The notes beneath the pieces are model-generated. The model ran no database searches. It had not been told where the DNA came from and worked only from the letters and a program-made list of their open reading frames with translations. Made by a program: the position numbers and the translations under genes. A stretch of DNA of 64,000 nucleotides from an uncultured Collinsella sp. (lineage in GTDB: Bacteria; Actinomycetota; Coriobacteriia; Coriobacteriales; Coriobacteriaceae). Positions 34,147-42,401 of the stretch are shown piece by piece (positions within the stretch are counted from its first letter, which is position 1; every line of letters starts with the position of its first letter). The stretch covers positions 88,571 through 152,570 of the forward strand of contig CAUACA010000003.1 of NCBI GenBank assembly GCA_958427355.1. The letters are read 5' to 3'.

Positions 34147-34200
34147 AAAAGTTAACCACGTGTTAGTTTACTAAAGCGAACATAGGCGTGGTTAACTTTT
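34147..34200 (+). promoter_or_regulatory. feoA upstream inverted repeats
   Basis: A perfect 14-bp inverted repeat AAAAGTTAACCACG (34147-34160) and CGTGGTTAACTTTT (34187-34200) encloses a second palindrome TTAGTTTACTAA (34163-34174). The inner one resembles DtxR/IdeR/MntR half-sites (TTAG...CTAA), fitting iron control of feo. Confidence 0.5.
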
Positions 34201-34242
34201 ACCGCGTCGATGTTGAGGACGAACTGACGTTAGGAGCCACTC

Positions 34243-34485
34243 ATGTCTTGCGGACCGCAGATGCCGGCAATGCCGCTTTCGATGGTAAAAGCGGGCGAAA
34301 CCGTGCGCGTGTCTCGTGTAAAGGGCAATGAGGATATGAAGCACCACCTCAAGGACCTCGGCTTTGTCGAGGGCAGCGAAATCCACGTGGTGAGCTCGAG
34401 TGGCGCCAATATCATCGTTACTGTGCTCGGCGCACGCTTTGGCATCGATTCCAAGGTTGCCATGCACATCATGACCGTCGGTTAG
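34243..34485 (+). CDS. feoA: FeoA-domain protein 1
   Basis: 80 residues, SH3-like FeoA fold: VKAGETVRVSRVKGNEDMKHHLKDLGFVEG, then VTVLGARFGIDSKVAMHIMT. A short N-terminal extension contains SCGPQMPAMP. FeoA binds FeoB and is needed for ferrous iron uptake. First gene of feoA-feoA-feoB, with TTAGGAG ahead of the ATG. Confidence 0.92.
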   Translation: MSCGPQMPAMPLSMVKAGETVRVSRVKGNEDMKHHLKDLGFVEGSEIHVVSSSGANIIVTVLGARFGIDSKVAMHIMTVG

Positions 34486-34524
34486 TCCACAGCATTTGAT
34501 AAAAACCGAAAGGGGGACAAGAGG

Positions 34525-34746
34525 ATGAAGACGTTGGGTGACGTTAAGGTGGGCGAGAGCTCCACCATCGTCAAGCTTCACGGTGAGGGCGCGCTTCGCC
34601 GCCACCTTATGGACCTGGGGCTCATCAAGGGCACTTCGTTCAAGGTCGTAAAGGTAGCACCGCTCGGCGATCCGGTCGAGATCAACGTGCGCGGCTACGA
34701 GCTTTCCATCCGCAAGGAGGAGGCGGCCGTCGTCGAGGTCCAGTAG
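34525..34746 (+). CDS. feoA: FeoA-domain protein 2
   Basis: 73 residues. Keeps the FeoA pattern (GESSTIVKLHGEGALRRHLMDLGLIKG, then PVEINVRGYELSIRKEEAAVVEV), with the classic charged ending. AAAGGGGGAC is upstream. Two separate FeoA proteins before one FeoB are common in anaerobic Gram-positives, where one may act at the FeoB C-terminus. Confidence 0.93.
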   Translation: MKTLGDVKVGESSTIVKLHGEGALRRHLMDLGLIKGTSFKVVKVAPLGDPVEINVRGYELSIRKEEAAVVEVQ

Positions 34747-34774
34747 GGGCTTGCTACGTATATTTCTGCAGATA

Positions 34775-34794
34775 AAGTTAGGTTTTTCTAACTT
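34775..34794 (+). promoter_or_regulatory. Palindrome between feoA2 and feoB, candidate DtxR-type box
   Basis: AAGTTAG (34775-34781), GTTTTT, CTAACTT (34788-34794), nearly extended by one more pair. It could be an internal iron-regulator operator or a short hairpin in the transcript. Confidence 0.5.
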
Positions 34795-34868
34795 AATGCA
34801 GCACTTTGAAGCACATTATCCAGCCTGCGCGGAGAAAGCAGCGCAGGCACACAAGGAAGAAGGATTGA

Positions 34869-37196
34869 ATGGCGGATTCTCAGATCCATGTCGCGCTGGC
34901 GGGTAACCCCAACTGCGGCAAGACCACGCTTTTCAACCTGATCACCGGCGCCAACGGCTACGTTGGCAACTGGCCCGGCGTCACGGTTGAGAAAAAGGAA
35001 GCCAAGCTCCTAAGCGACAAGAACGTTACCATCACGGACCTCCCTGGCATCTACTCGCTTTCCCCCTACAGCCCCGAGGAGCAATGCTCGCGCGATTACC
35101 TCATGAGCGGCGAGCCCGATGTTGTCGTTCAGGTCGTCGATGCCACCAACCTCGAGCGTAACCTGTACCTGGCGCTTCAGGTTATCGAGACCGGCCTGCC
35201 CGTGGTCGTTGCCCTCAACATGGCCGACCTGGTCGAGAAGAACGGCGATAAGATCGACACGGACAAGCTTTCCAAGAAGCTCGGTTGCCCGGTCATGATG
35301 ATCTCGGCTCTTAAGAACAAGGGCATCAAGGAACTCTTCGAGCAGGTCAAGAAGTCTGCTGCTTCCAAGGGCCAGGTGCCGGAGCACAAGTTCGATTCCT
35401 CCATCGAGGACGTTCTTGACCACATCGAAAACAATCTGCCTGCGAGCGTTCCCGCTAACAAGCGCCGCTATTACGCCGTCAAGCTGTTCGAGCGTGATGC
35501 GGACGCCTGCAAGCTCATCAACCTCACCAAGGAGAAGGCCGCTCGCGTGGAGGAGCTGGTCGCTCAGTGCGAGCAGGACTGCGACGATGACGCCGAGTCC
35601 ATCATCACCGGCGAACGCTATGGCGTGATTGCCCATATCATTGACGAGTGCCTCACCAAGGCTCCGACAAAGATGAGCACCTCCGAGAAGATCGACCGCG
35701 TGGTTACCAATCGTATCCTGGGCCTGCCGATCTTTGTGGTCATCATGTTCTGCGTGTACTACATCGCCGTTTCTACCTTGGGCGGCACGGTGACCGACTT
35801 CACCAACGACCAGCTCTTCGGCACCGACGGCTGGTATGTGCTCGGCCAGGGTCGCGACGCCTACGACGCAGCTGTCGAGGCTGCGGGCGACAATGCCGAC
35901 TCGGTCGACCCGGCACAGTACGGCCCCTATGTTCCGGGTATTACCACCGTGGTGCACGACGCCCTTGTGGCGGGTGGCACCGAGGACGGCGGCCTGGTCG
36001 ATTCGCTCGTCTGTGACGGTATCGTCGGCGGCCTGGGCGCCATCTTCGGCTTTGTGCCGCAGATGTTCCTGCTGTTCGTCATGCTGTCCTTCCTGGAGGA
36101 CTGCGGTTACATGGCCCGCGTCGCCTTCATCATGGACCGCGTGTTCCGCCGCTTTGGCCTGTCCGGTAAGTCCTTTATCCCCATGCTCGTGTCCTCGGGC
36201 TGCGGCGTCCCCGGCGTCATGGCTACCAAGACCATCGAGAACGAGAAGGACCGCCGCATGACGGTCATGACCACCACGTTCATCCCCTGCGGCGCCAAGC
36301 TGCCGATCATCGCCCTGCTCATGGGCTCCATCATCGGCGATTCTTCCACCACCGCCGCGTGGATCAGCCCGCTCTTCTACTTCCTGGGCGTCTTTGCCGT
36401 CATCGCCTCGGGCCTCATGCTCAAGAAGACCAAGCTCTTCGCCGGTCGCCCGACGCCGTTCGTTATGGAGCTTCCTGCCTACCACTTCCCGGCGATCCGC
36501 TCTTGGGCGCTGCACGTGTGGGAGCGCTGCTGGGCCTTTATCAAGAAGGCCGGCACGGTCATCTTCGCGTCCACCGTCGTGGTTTGGTTCCTCTCCAACT
36601 TTGGTAGCTACAACGGTTCTTTTGGCTTCCTGCCTGCGATGGACGGCATCCCCGAGGAGTTCATGGACTACTCCGTGCTTGCCATGCTCGGCAACCTGGT
36701 CGCTTGGATCTTCGCCCCGCTCGGCTTTAGCACCTGGCAGGCCACCGCGCTGACCGTCTCGGGTCTCGTCGCCAAGGAGAACGTCGTCGCCACCGCCGGC
36801 TCGCTGCTGTCCGTCGCCGACGCGGGCGAGACCGACCCGAGCCTGTGGACCGCGTTTGCCGGCATGTTCCCCACCATGGGCGCTTGCGTTGCCTTCGGCG
36901 CCTTCAACCTGCTGTGCGCTCCGTGCTTTGCCGCCATTGGCACCATCCGCAACCAGATGGATTCCGGCAAGTGGACTGCGATCGCCATCGGTTACGAGTG
37001 CGCCTTCGCTTGGGTGATCGGCCTGTTCATCAACCAGTTCTACAACTTGCTTGTTCTTGGACAGTTTGGTATCTGGACGATTGTGGCCATCGTGCTGCTG
37101 GTTGCGATGCTCTTCCAGATCTTCCGTCCCATGCCCAAGCATGCATGGACCGACGAGGACGAGACCAACACTGCTTCCGCCGCAGTTTCCGCTTAA
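34869..37196 (+). CDS. feoB: Ferrous iron transporter FeoB
   Basis: 775 residues. N-terminal G domain: G1 GNPNCGKTTLFN, G3 DLPGIYSLS, G4 VVALNMADL, then a guanine-dissociation-inhibitor helical region (about residues 170-265). The membrane part has two Gate motifs, including SSGCGVPGVMATKT around residue 440 and the later CAPCFAAIGTIR with its cysteine pair. GTP-dependent Fe2+ uptake across the cytoplasmic membrane. A long hydrophilic loop at about residues 315-375 between the first helices is larger than in E. coli. Confidence 0.97.
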   Translation: MADSQIHVALAGNPNCGKTTLFNLITGANGYVGNWPGVTVEKKEAKLLSDKNVTITDLPGIYSLSPYSPEEQCSRDYLMSGEPDVVVQVVDATNLERNLYLALQVIETGLPVVVALNMADLVEKNGDKIDTDKLSKKLGCPVMMISALKNKGIKELFEQVKKSAASKGQVPEHKFDSSIEDVLDHIENNLPASVPANKRRYYAVKLFERDADACKLINLTKEKAARVEELVAQCEQDCDDDAESIITGERYGVIAHIIDECLTKAPTKMSTSEKIDRVVTNRILGLPIFVVIMFCVYYIAVSTLGGTVTDFTNDQLFGTDGWYVLGQGRDAYDAAVEAAGDNADSVDPAQYGPYVPGITTVVHDALVAGGTEDGGLVDSLVCDGIVGGLGAIFGFVPQMFLLFVMLSFLEDCGYMARVAFIMDRVFRRFGLSGKSFIPMLVSSGCGVPGVMATKTIENEKDRRMTVMTTTFIPCGAKLPIIALLMGSIIGDSSTTAAWISPLFYFLGVFAVIASGLMLKKTKLFAGRPTPFVMELPAYHFPAIRSWALHVWERCWAFIKKAGTVIFASTVVVWFLSNFGSYNGSFGFLPAMDGIPEEFMDYSVLAMLGNLVAWIFAPLGFSTWQATALTVSGLVAKENVVATAGSLLSVADAGETDPSLWTAFAGMFPTMGACVAFGAFNLLCAPCFAAIGTIRNQMDSGKWTAIAIGYECAFAWVIGLFINQFYNLLVLGQFGIWTIVAIVLLVAMLFQIFRPMPKHAWTDEDETNTASAAVSA

Positions 37197-37225
37197 GTCC
37201 GAATAAGGATTAACCCCTTTCCACG

Positions 37226-37257
37226 AGCCCGGGTGTCCCAGCGACCCCGGGCTTTTT
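37226..37257 (+). terminator. Rho-independent terminator after feoB
   Basis: AGCCCGGG (37226-37233), 12-base loop, CCCGGGCT (37246-37253), TTTTG. Confidence 0.88.
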
Positions 37258-37398
37258 GTGCATGGGAGACAGATTACTTTGCCCCAGAAGTTAAGATGTG
37301 GCGTTTCCGCAGATAAAACCGACCAAAATAAACCTGTCCCTTTTTGGTAGGTGGAGAATGGGGTAAAGTAAGTGGTGGTTAACTAGAGGAGGCTTGCT

Positions 37399-37599
37399 AT
37401 GGCACCTATCGATATTGTTGTACTGGCTGTTATCGGTATTGCGTTTGTCGCGGTATGCGTGCGCATCTACCGCAAGGGCACCTGCGCCGACTGCGCTCAG
37501 GGTGGCGTTTGCACGGGGCATTGTTCCAACAAAAAGACGTGCGCTGCACTTAAGGGCGTAGACAAAATCGCCGAAGACTTGGGTCGCGGTATCAAATAA
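37399..37599 (+). CDS. FeoB-associated Cys-rich membrane protein
   Basis: 66 residues: one N-terminal membrane helix (IDIVVLAVIGIAFVAVCV), then a cysteine-rich cytoplasmic stretch CADCAQGGVCTGHCSNKKTC. Small proteins of this kind follow feoB in many Gram-positive anaerobes and probably bind incoming Fe2+ (family knowledge; biochemistry unproven). It has its own AGAGGAGG site and a terminator on each side, so it may be transcribed separately. Confidence 0.87.
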   Translation: MAPIDIVVLAVIGIAFVAVCVRIYRKGTCADCAQGGVCTGHCSNKKTCAALKGVDKIAEDLGRGIK

Positions 37600-37612
37600 G
37601 GTCCGGACATCC

Positions 37613-37647
37613 AAGCGCTCCGCGGGCATCCGTTCGCGGGGCGCTTT
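37613..37647 (+). terminator. Terminator after the Cys-rich gene
   Basis: AAGCGCTCCGCG (37613-37624) with CGCGGGGCGCTT (37635-37646), then TGTG; a short T-run only. Confidence 0.65.
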
Positions 37648-37743
37648 GTGCATTTGAGGGAGAGCACGGCGAGTCGAAGAGTATTTTTGGGGTATCGTTA
37701 ACTGGACTATTAATTGGCAACTTATCTATAACGGAGTAACCGC

Positions 37744-38823
37744 ATGAGCGCTCGCGTAACCATGAAGGACATAGCCGCCGAGCTTGGCGTTTCCATCAAT
37801 ACCGTGCACAAGGCTCTGACGGGAAAGGCCGGCGTGAGCGAATCCGTGCGCGCCAAGGTGAACGCTAAGGCCGAGGCCATGGGCTATCACCGCAACACAA
37901 GTGCCTCAAGCCTGCGCCGCAAGGATATCAATCTGGTGTTTTGCCTGCCCCGCGCATCGCGCGAGGGAGCGTACTTTTTCCGTTACCTGTGGGAAGGCTG
38001 CAATCGCTTTGAACAGGAGGTCATCGACCGGGGCATTACGGTTGAGCGCGTTGAATTTGGCGTGGGCGGCTACGCTGATGCACTCGAGCAAATCGACGAG
38101 CGTCTGCAGGTGGGCGAGAAGATTGATGGCTTGCTCGCCTATGCGCCGGGCGACGATCGTGCGACTGAGCTTTTGGGGCAGATCGCCGAGGCGGGCGTGA
38201 CGATTGAGCTTGTCGACGGCGACCGTCCGCATTTGAATCGTTTGGGTGCGAGCTTGGCCGATTATTCGACGGCAGGCAGCCTTATGGCCGAGCAGGCGGC
38301 AAACCTGGTCCATGCTTCTGGGGCCGACGCCCGCGTGCTCCTTTTGACAGGCGACCCATATACCGATTCGCACTATCTAACCGCCCGCGCCTTCCACAAT
38401 TACCTGCGCGAACACGATATTCCATGGCAAGTTGAGGACCTTGCCGGCGCCCATGCGCAAGTCAAACAGCTCGAGCGCGAGCTTGAGCAGCGCTTGAGTG
38501 CGCCTGATGCTCCCGAGCTCATCTGTAGCGTTTTTGCCGTTGGTTCCGAGGTAGTCGCCAACGCGCTTGTTTCGAGCGGCAAGGCCGGCAAGGTCATGGT
38601 AATCGGCAACGACCTGTTCCCCGAGAGCGCCTTGGCCTTGCGCCGTGGCATCTTTACCAATATTGTCTATAAAGACCCGGTGAGCTTGGCCTACCGCGGC
38701 GCTAAGACTTTGGGCGAGTATTTGCTGTGGGGTAAAACTCCGGCGGAGCCCGTGCAGAAGGGTGCTGTGGAGATGGTGTTTGCCAGTAACGTTGACCGTT
38801 ACTGCAAGCTTGCGGGAATTTAG
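37744..38823 (+). CDS. LacI-family regulator, probable repressor of the pectin/galacturonate regulon
   Basis: 359 residues. The helix-turn-helix is MKDIAAELGVSINTVHKALTG, with an unusual VHKAL where most family members have VSRAL; a sugar-binding domain follows. GGAG lies 8 bases before the ATG. It stands directly upstream of uxaC, and the palindrome TGAACGTTCA and close variants recur at nine sites in front of uxaC, the GPH gene, GH105 and dhuD. A central CG is typical of LacI-family operators. The link between this protein and these sites is inference; I see no such site in its own promoter. Confidence 0.85.
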   Translation: MSARVTMKDIAAELGVSINTVHKALTGKAGVSESVRAKVNAKAEAMGYHRNTSASSLRRKDINLVFCLPRASREGAYFFRYLWEGCNRFEQEVIDRGITVERVEFGVGGYADALEQIDERLQVGEKIDGLLAYAPGDDRATELLGQIAEAGVTIELVDGDRPHLNRLGASLADYSTAGSLMAEQAANLVHASGADARVLLLTGDPYTDSHYLTARAFHNYLREHDIPWQVEDLAGAHAQVKQLERELEQRLSAPDAPELICSVFAVGSEVVANALVSSGKAGKVMVIGNDLFPESALALRRGIFTNIVYKDPVSLAYRGAKTLGEYLLWGKTPAEPVQKGAVEMVFASNVDRYCKLAGI

Positions 38824-38850
38824 CCGTTTGGTCAGGTACCCCCTCTTGCG

Positions 38851-39050
38851 ACGTGCATTTTTTGGAGTATTCAGCAATGGCGTGTCCCGAAAGAGGCTAG
38901 AACGACTGTTTTAAGTGCCGTCGATGGCGTAATTCGCCATCGACGGCACTTATTTATGCCGATTGGGCGCAATATGCGCATCAAATAGGGCTTCGAAGAC
39001 GGTGCGCGGTGCGCTTCGATGTTGAATACTCCCAAAAATGCACGGCGGAA
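38851..39050. mobile_element. MITE-like element, about 200 bp
   Basis: Imperfect terminal inverted repeats: left CGTGCATTTTTTGGAGTATT (from 38852) matches the complement of the right end (39022-39046) at about 22 of 24 positions. The interior holds a 17-bp perfect hairpin (38913-38951) and no gene. The GAGTA...GCAA part recalls the termini of the element at 33489-33708. Confidence 0.55.
38913..38951. terminator. 17-bp perfect hairpin inside the MITE-like element
   Basis: AAGTGCCGTCGATGGCG (38913-38929), TAATT loop, perfect complement (38935-38951), then ATTTATG. It could terminate the regulator gene. Confidence 0.6.
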
Positions 39051-39136
39051 CATGACCCATCTGGCCAAAAGCGCTCAAGTTCGGTATTCGGGGACGCCTG
39101 CCAATTCGCAATACATACAAGTCACGGCTCCAGTAA

Positions 39137-39164
39137 CCGTTGAACGGGCAAAATCGACCGTTCA
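39137..39164 (+). promoter_or_regulatory. 28-bp catabolic promoter box, copy 2 (uxaC)
   Basis: CCGTT-N14-GACCGTTCA, with CAAAATC in the spacer. This copy also contains the inverted repeat TGAACGG-N10-CCGTTCA. It ends 23 bases before the -35. Confidence 0.65.
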
Positions 39165-39180
39165 CCCCATGGTGGTTAGG

Positions 39181-39228
39181 TGAACGTTCACCTTTTAAGT
39201 CGCAATGAACTAGTATAGTGAACGTTCA
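39181..39228 (+). promoter_or_regulatory. uxaC promoter with two TGAACGTTCA operators
   Basis: Operators at 39181-39190 and 39219-39228, 38 bases apart. The -35 TTCACC (39188-39193) overlaps the first, a 17-base spacer leads to -10 TAGTAT (39211-39216), and the second covers the start site. Confidence 0.75.
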
Positions 39229-39283
39229 CCTAGAGGATAACGAGCGCATCGTGCGCCCGCTCCGCCAACAAAGGGGTTGTTTG

Positions 39284-40711
39284 ATGAAAAACTTCATGGA
39301 CGATCAGGATTTCCTGCTGAGCACCAAGACCGGCGAGGAGCTGTTCCACAACTTTGCCGAGGGCATGCCCATCGTCGACTATCACTGCCACATTTCTCCT
39401 AAGGAGATTTGGGAGGACAAGCGTTTCGAGAACATCACCGAGGTTTGGCTAGGCGGCGACCACTACAAGTGGCGCCTGATGCGTGCCAACGGCGTCGACG
39501 AGCGTTTTATCACTGGCGACGCCCCTGCTCGCGAGAAGTTCCAAAAGTGGGCCGAGACCCTGGGTCGCTGCGTTGGCAACCCCGTCTTTGAGTGGAGCCA
39601 CCTGGAGCTTAAGCGCTACTTTGGCTACGAGGGCGTCCTCAACGGCAAGACTGCCCAGGAGGTCTGGGACCTTGCCAACGCCAAGCTCGCTGAGGCTAGC
39701 TTTACCTGCCGCAACCTGATCAAGCAGTCCAACGTCCGCATGATCTGCACTACCGACGACCCCGCCGACAGCTTTGAGTGGCACAAGAAGATTGCCGCCG
39801 ACGACAGCTTTGACGTTCAGGTCGTTCCCGCCATGCGCCCCGATGCCGCTTTGCGCATCGAGCGCGGCCAGGAGTTTGCCGACTACTGCAAGCACCTTTC
39901 CGAGGTTGCCGGCGTTGAGGTCAGCGACTTTGAGGGCATGAAGGCTGCCATTTCCAAGCGCTACGACGTTGCTCACGAGCTGGGCTGCCGCGCCTCCGAC
40001 CACGCACTCGACTACGTTATGTACGTCCCGGCTACCGCCGACGAGATCGAGGCTATCTTTGCCAAGGGTCTGGCTACCGAGCCGCTTACCGAGGAAGAGG
40101 TCCTCAAGTACAAGACTGCCTTTATGCAGTTCGTTGCCGGCGAGTATGTCCGTCTGGGCTGGGCCATGCAGCTGCACTTTGGCTGCAAGCGCGACAACAA
40201 CCGCGCCATGTTCGCCAAACTCGGTCCCGACACCGGCTACGACTGCATCTCCAACTACACGCCGTCCGACCAGCTCGCCGATTTCCTCAACTCCATCCAG
40301 GAGACCTGCGGCCTGCCCAAGACCATCCTGTACAGCCTGAACCCCATCGATAACACCATGATCGATACCGTCATGGGTTGCTTCCAGGAGGCTCCGACCG
40401 CCGGTAAGATCCAGAACGGCTCCGCCTGGTGGTTCAACGACAACGAGGTCGGCATGCGCGAGCAACTCACGGCTCTGGGTAACGAGGGCGTCCTGGGCAA
40501 CTTTGTGGGCATGCTTACCGACTCCCGCTCTTTCCTGTCCTATCCGCGCCACGAGTACTTCCGTCGCGTGCTGTGCAGCGTGATCGGCGAGTGGGTCGAG
40601 CAGGGCAAGTACCCGGCCGACATGGAGCTGCTGGGCAGTATCGTGCGCGACATCAGCTACAACAATGCGGTCCGCTACTTTGGCTTTGACCTGGACACCG
40701 TCGAGGCCTAA
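39284..40711 (+). CDS. uxaC: Glucuronate/galacturonate isomerase
   Basis: 475 residues from the ATG at 39284 (AAAGGGG upstream); the open frame begins 66 bases earlier without a site. Isomerises D-galacturonate to D-tagaturonate (and D-glucuronate to D-fructuronate). The amidohydrolase-like metal site is in VDYHCHISPKEIWED; RMICTTDDPADSFEWH and AMQLHFGCKRDNNRAMF are further family signatures. First gene of uxaC-uxaB-uxaA, under two LacI-type operators. Confidence 0.96.
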   Translation: MKNFMDDQDFLLSTKTGEELFHNFAEGMPIVDYHCHISPKEIWEDKRFENITEVWLGGDHYKWRLMRANGVDERFITGDAPAREKFQKWAETLGRCVGNPVFEWSHLELKRYFGYEGVLNGKTAQEVWDLANAKLAEASFTCRNLIKQSNVRMICTTDDPADSFEWHKKIAADDSFDVQVVPAMRPDAALRIERGQEFADYCKHLSEVAGVEVSDFEGMKAAISKRYDVAHELGCRASDHALDYVMYVPATADEIEAIFAKGLATEPLTEEEVLKYKTAFMQFVAGEYVRLGWAMQLHFGCKRDNNRAMFAKLGPDTGYDCISNYTPSDQLADFLNSIQETCGLPKTILYSLNPIDNTMIDTVMGCFQEAPTAGKIQNGSAWWFNDNEVGMREQLTALGNEGVLGNFVGMLTDSRSFLSYPRHEYFRRVLCSVIGEWVEQGKYPADMELLGSIVRDISYNNAVRYFGFDLDTVEA

Positions 40712-40805
40712 GCCCGCATCGAATCACATCGAACCCTGGGCGCCGTTGCCACACGCGGAGCCCCGTTTTGCTTGCACGCTAACAGACATCTAAGGAGACA
40801 CATAG

Positions 40806-42320
40806 ATGGAGAACATCAGCTACGATGCGCTCGAGAAGATCGGCTACAAGGGCTATTTGTTGCCCAAGGATGCTCCCGAGAAGGTTCTGCAGTTTGGCGA
40901 GGGCAATTTCCTGCGCGCCTTCGTCGACCGCTTCTTTGACATGGGCAACGAGGCCACCGGCTGGAACGGCAAGGTCGTCATGGTGCAGCCCATCAGCGGT
41001 GCCTTTGGCTTTGCCGACGGTATCAATGCCCAGGACGACCTGTACACCGTGCTGGTGCGCGGCAAGGAGAACGGCAACACGGTTGACGAGTCCCGCGTGA
41101 TCAGCGCCTGCAGCCGCTGCCTTAACCCGTATCGTGAGGACGACTACCGCGCCATGATGGAGGTCGCTGTCTCCGACAGCCTGGAGATCATCGTCTCCAA
41201 CACCACCGAGGCCGGTATCGCCTATGACCCGTCCTGCAAGGCCGACGACATGCCACCCGCGAGCTTCCCCGCCAAGCTTGCCCAGGTGCTCCACACCCGC
41301 TGGGCTGCCGGTAAGCCGGGCGTCATCGTCCTCGCCTGCGAGCTCATCGATCACAACGGCGAGGAGTTGCTGCGCATCATGAACCAGTATGTGAGCGACT
41401 GGGGCTGGGAGGACGAGTTTGCGCAGTGGATGGCCAACGACTGCATCGTCTGCACCACGCTCGTCGACACCATCGTACCGGGCCGTATCCGCGACGCATC
41501 CGAGGCCGCCGCGGTGGCTGAGCGTCTGGGCTACGAGGATCCCTTCCTGGCCGTGCGCGAGCCCTTCCAGATGTGGGGCATCCAGGGCGACGAGTCGCTT
41601 GCCGAGAAGCTTCCCTTTGTGAAGGCTGGTCTTCCGGGTGTCTTTGTGACTCCCGACGTCACCCCGTACAAAAAGCGCAAGGTCCGCATCCTCAACGGTG
41701 CCCACACCGCCTTCGTTCCGGGTTCCTGGGTTGCCGGCTTTGATATCGTGCGCGACTGCATGCATGACGAGACCATTCGCGGCTTCATGAACACCATGCT
41801 CTACGACGAGGTCATTCCGACGCTTGCCGCCGACTTGGATGCCGAGGACTGCAAGGCCTTTGCCGCCGCCGTCGAAAACCGCTTCGACAACCCGTTTATT
41901 GATCATGCGCTGCTCTCCATCTGCCTCAACTCCACGGCTAAGTGGCGCGCTCGCGACCTGCCCACGCTCAAGGACTACGTTGCCGAGACCGGCAACCTGC
42001 CCAAGTGCCTGGCGACGAGCCTCGCTACGCTCATCTCCTTCTACACGCAGGAGCTCGTGTCCCGCGAGGGCGACGGCCTGCACCTGCGTCGCTCCGACGG
42101 CACCGAGTACACCGCTCAGGACGACGCCTTCGTGCTCGACTTCTACGCCGCCCATGCCGGCGCCGACGATGCCCAGCTGGTGCACGACGTGCTCACCAAC
42201 GAGCAGATGTGGGGCGAGGACCTTACGCAGATTGCAGGTCTTGAGGAGTTTGTCGTCAGCGCGCTCGCTGTCGTGCGTGCCGAGGGCGCCAAGCAGGCCT
42301 TTGCCAACGCTCAGGCGTAA
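40806..42320 (+). CDS. uxaB: Tagaturonate reductase (altronate oxidoreductase)
   Basis: 504 residues. N-terminal Rossmann segment VLQFGEGNFLRAFVDRFFD, then the mannitol dehydrogenase-like C-terminal domain (VRILNGAHTAFVPGSW near residue 295). Reduces D-tagaturonate to D-altronate with NADH. AAGGAG is 9 bases before the ATG, and the gene lies 94 bases after uxaC in the same operon. UxuB (fructuronate reductase) is a possible alternative, but the order C-B-A with UxaA next favours UxaB. Confidence 0.93.
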   Translation: MENISYDALEKIGYKGYLLPKDAPEKVLQFGEGNFLRAFVDRFFDMGNEATGWNGKVVMVQPISGAFGFADGINAQDDLYTVLVRGKENGNTVDESRVISACSRCLNPYREDDYRAMMEVAVSDSLEIIVSNTTEAGIAYDPSCKADDMPPASFPAKLAQVLHTRWAAGKPGVIVLACELIDHNGEELLRIMNQYVSDWGWEDEFAQWMANDCIVCTTLVDTIVPGRIRDASEAAAVAERLGYEDPFLAVREPFQMWGIQGDESLAEKLPFVKAGLPGVFVTPDVTPYKKRKVRILNGAHTAFVPGSWVAGFDIVRDCMHDETIRGFMNTMLYDEVIPTLAADLDAEDCKAFAAAVENRFDNPFIDHALLSICLNSTAKWRARDLPTLKDYVAETGNLPKCLATSLATLISFYTQELVSREGDGLHLRRSDGTEYTAQDDAFVLDFYAAHAGADDAQLVHDVLTNEQMWGEDLTQIAGLEEFVVSALAVVRAEGAKQAFANAQA

Positions 42321-42401
42321 ATTTCCGGCGCAGACGCGGGCGCGGGACGGCGTGCCCGCGTCTCGACTTCTGCTCAACCTGTAGGGTTAGGACCATTTGT
42401 A

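Noticed and set aside
35010..37142. 710-codon minus-strand frame across feoB
   Set aside because: Antisense shadow of feoB with no recognisable motif or ribosome site.
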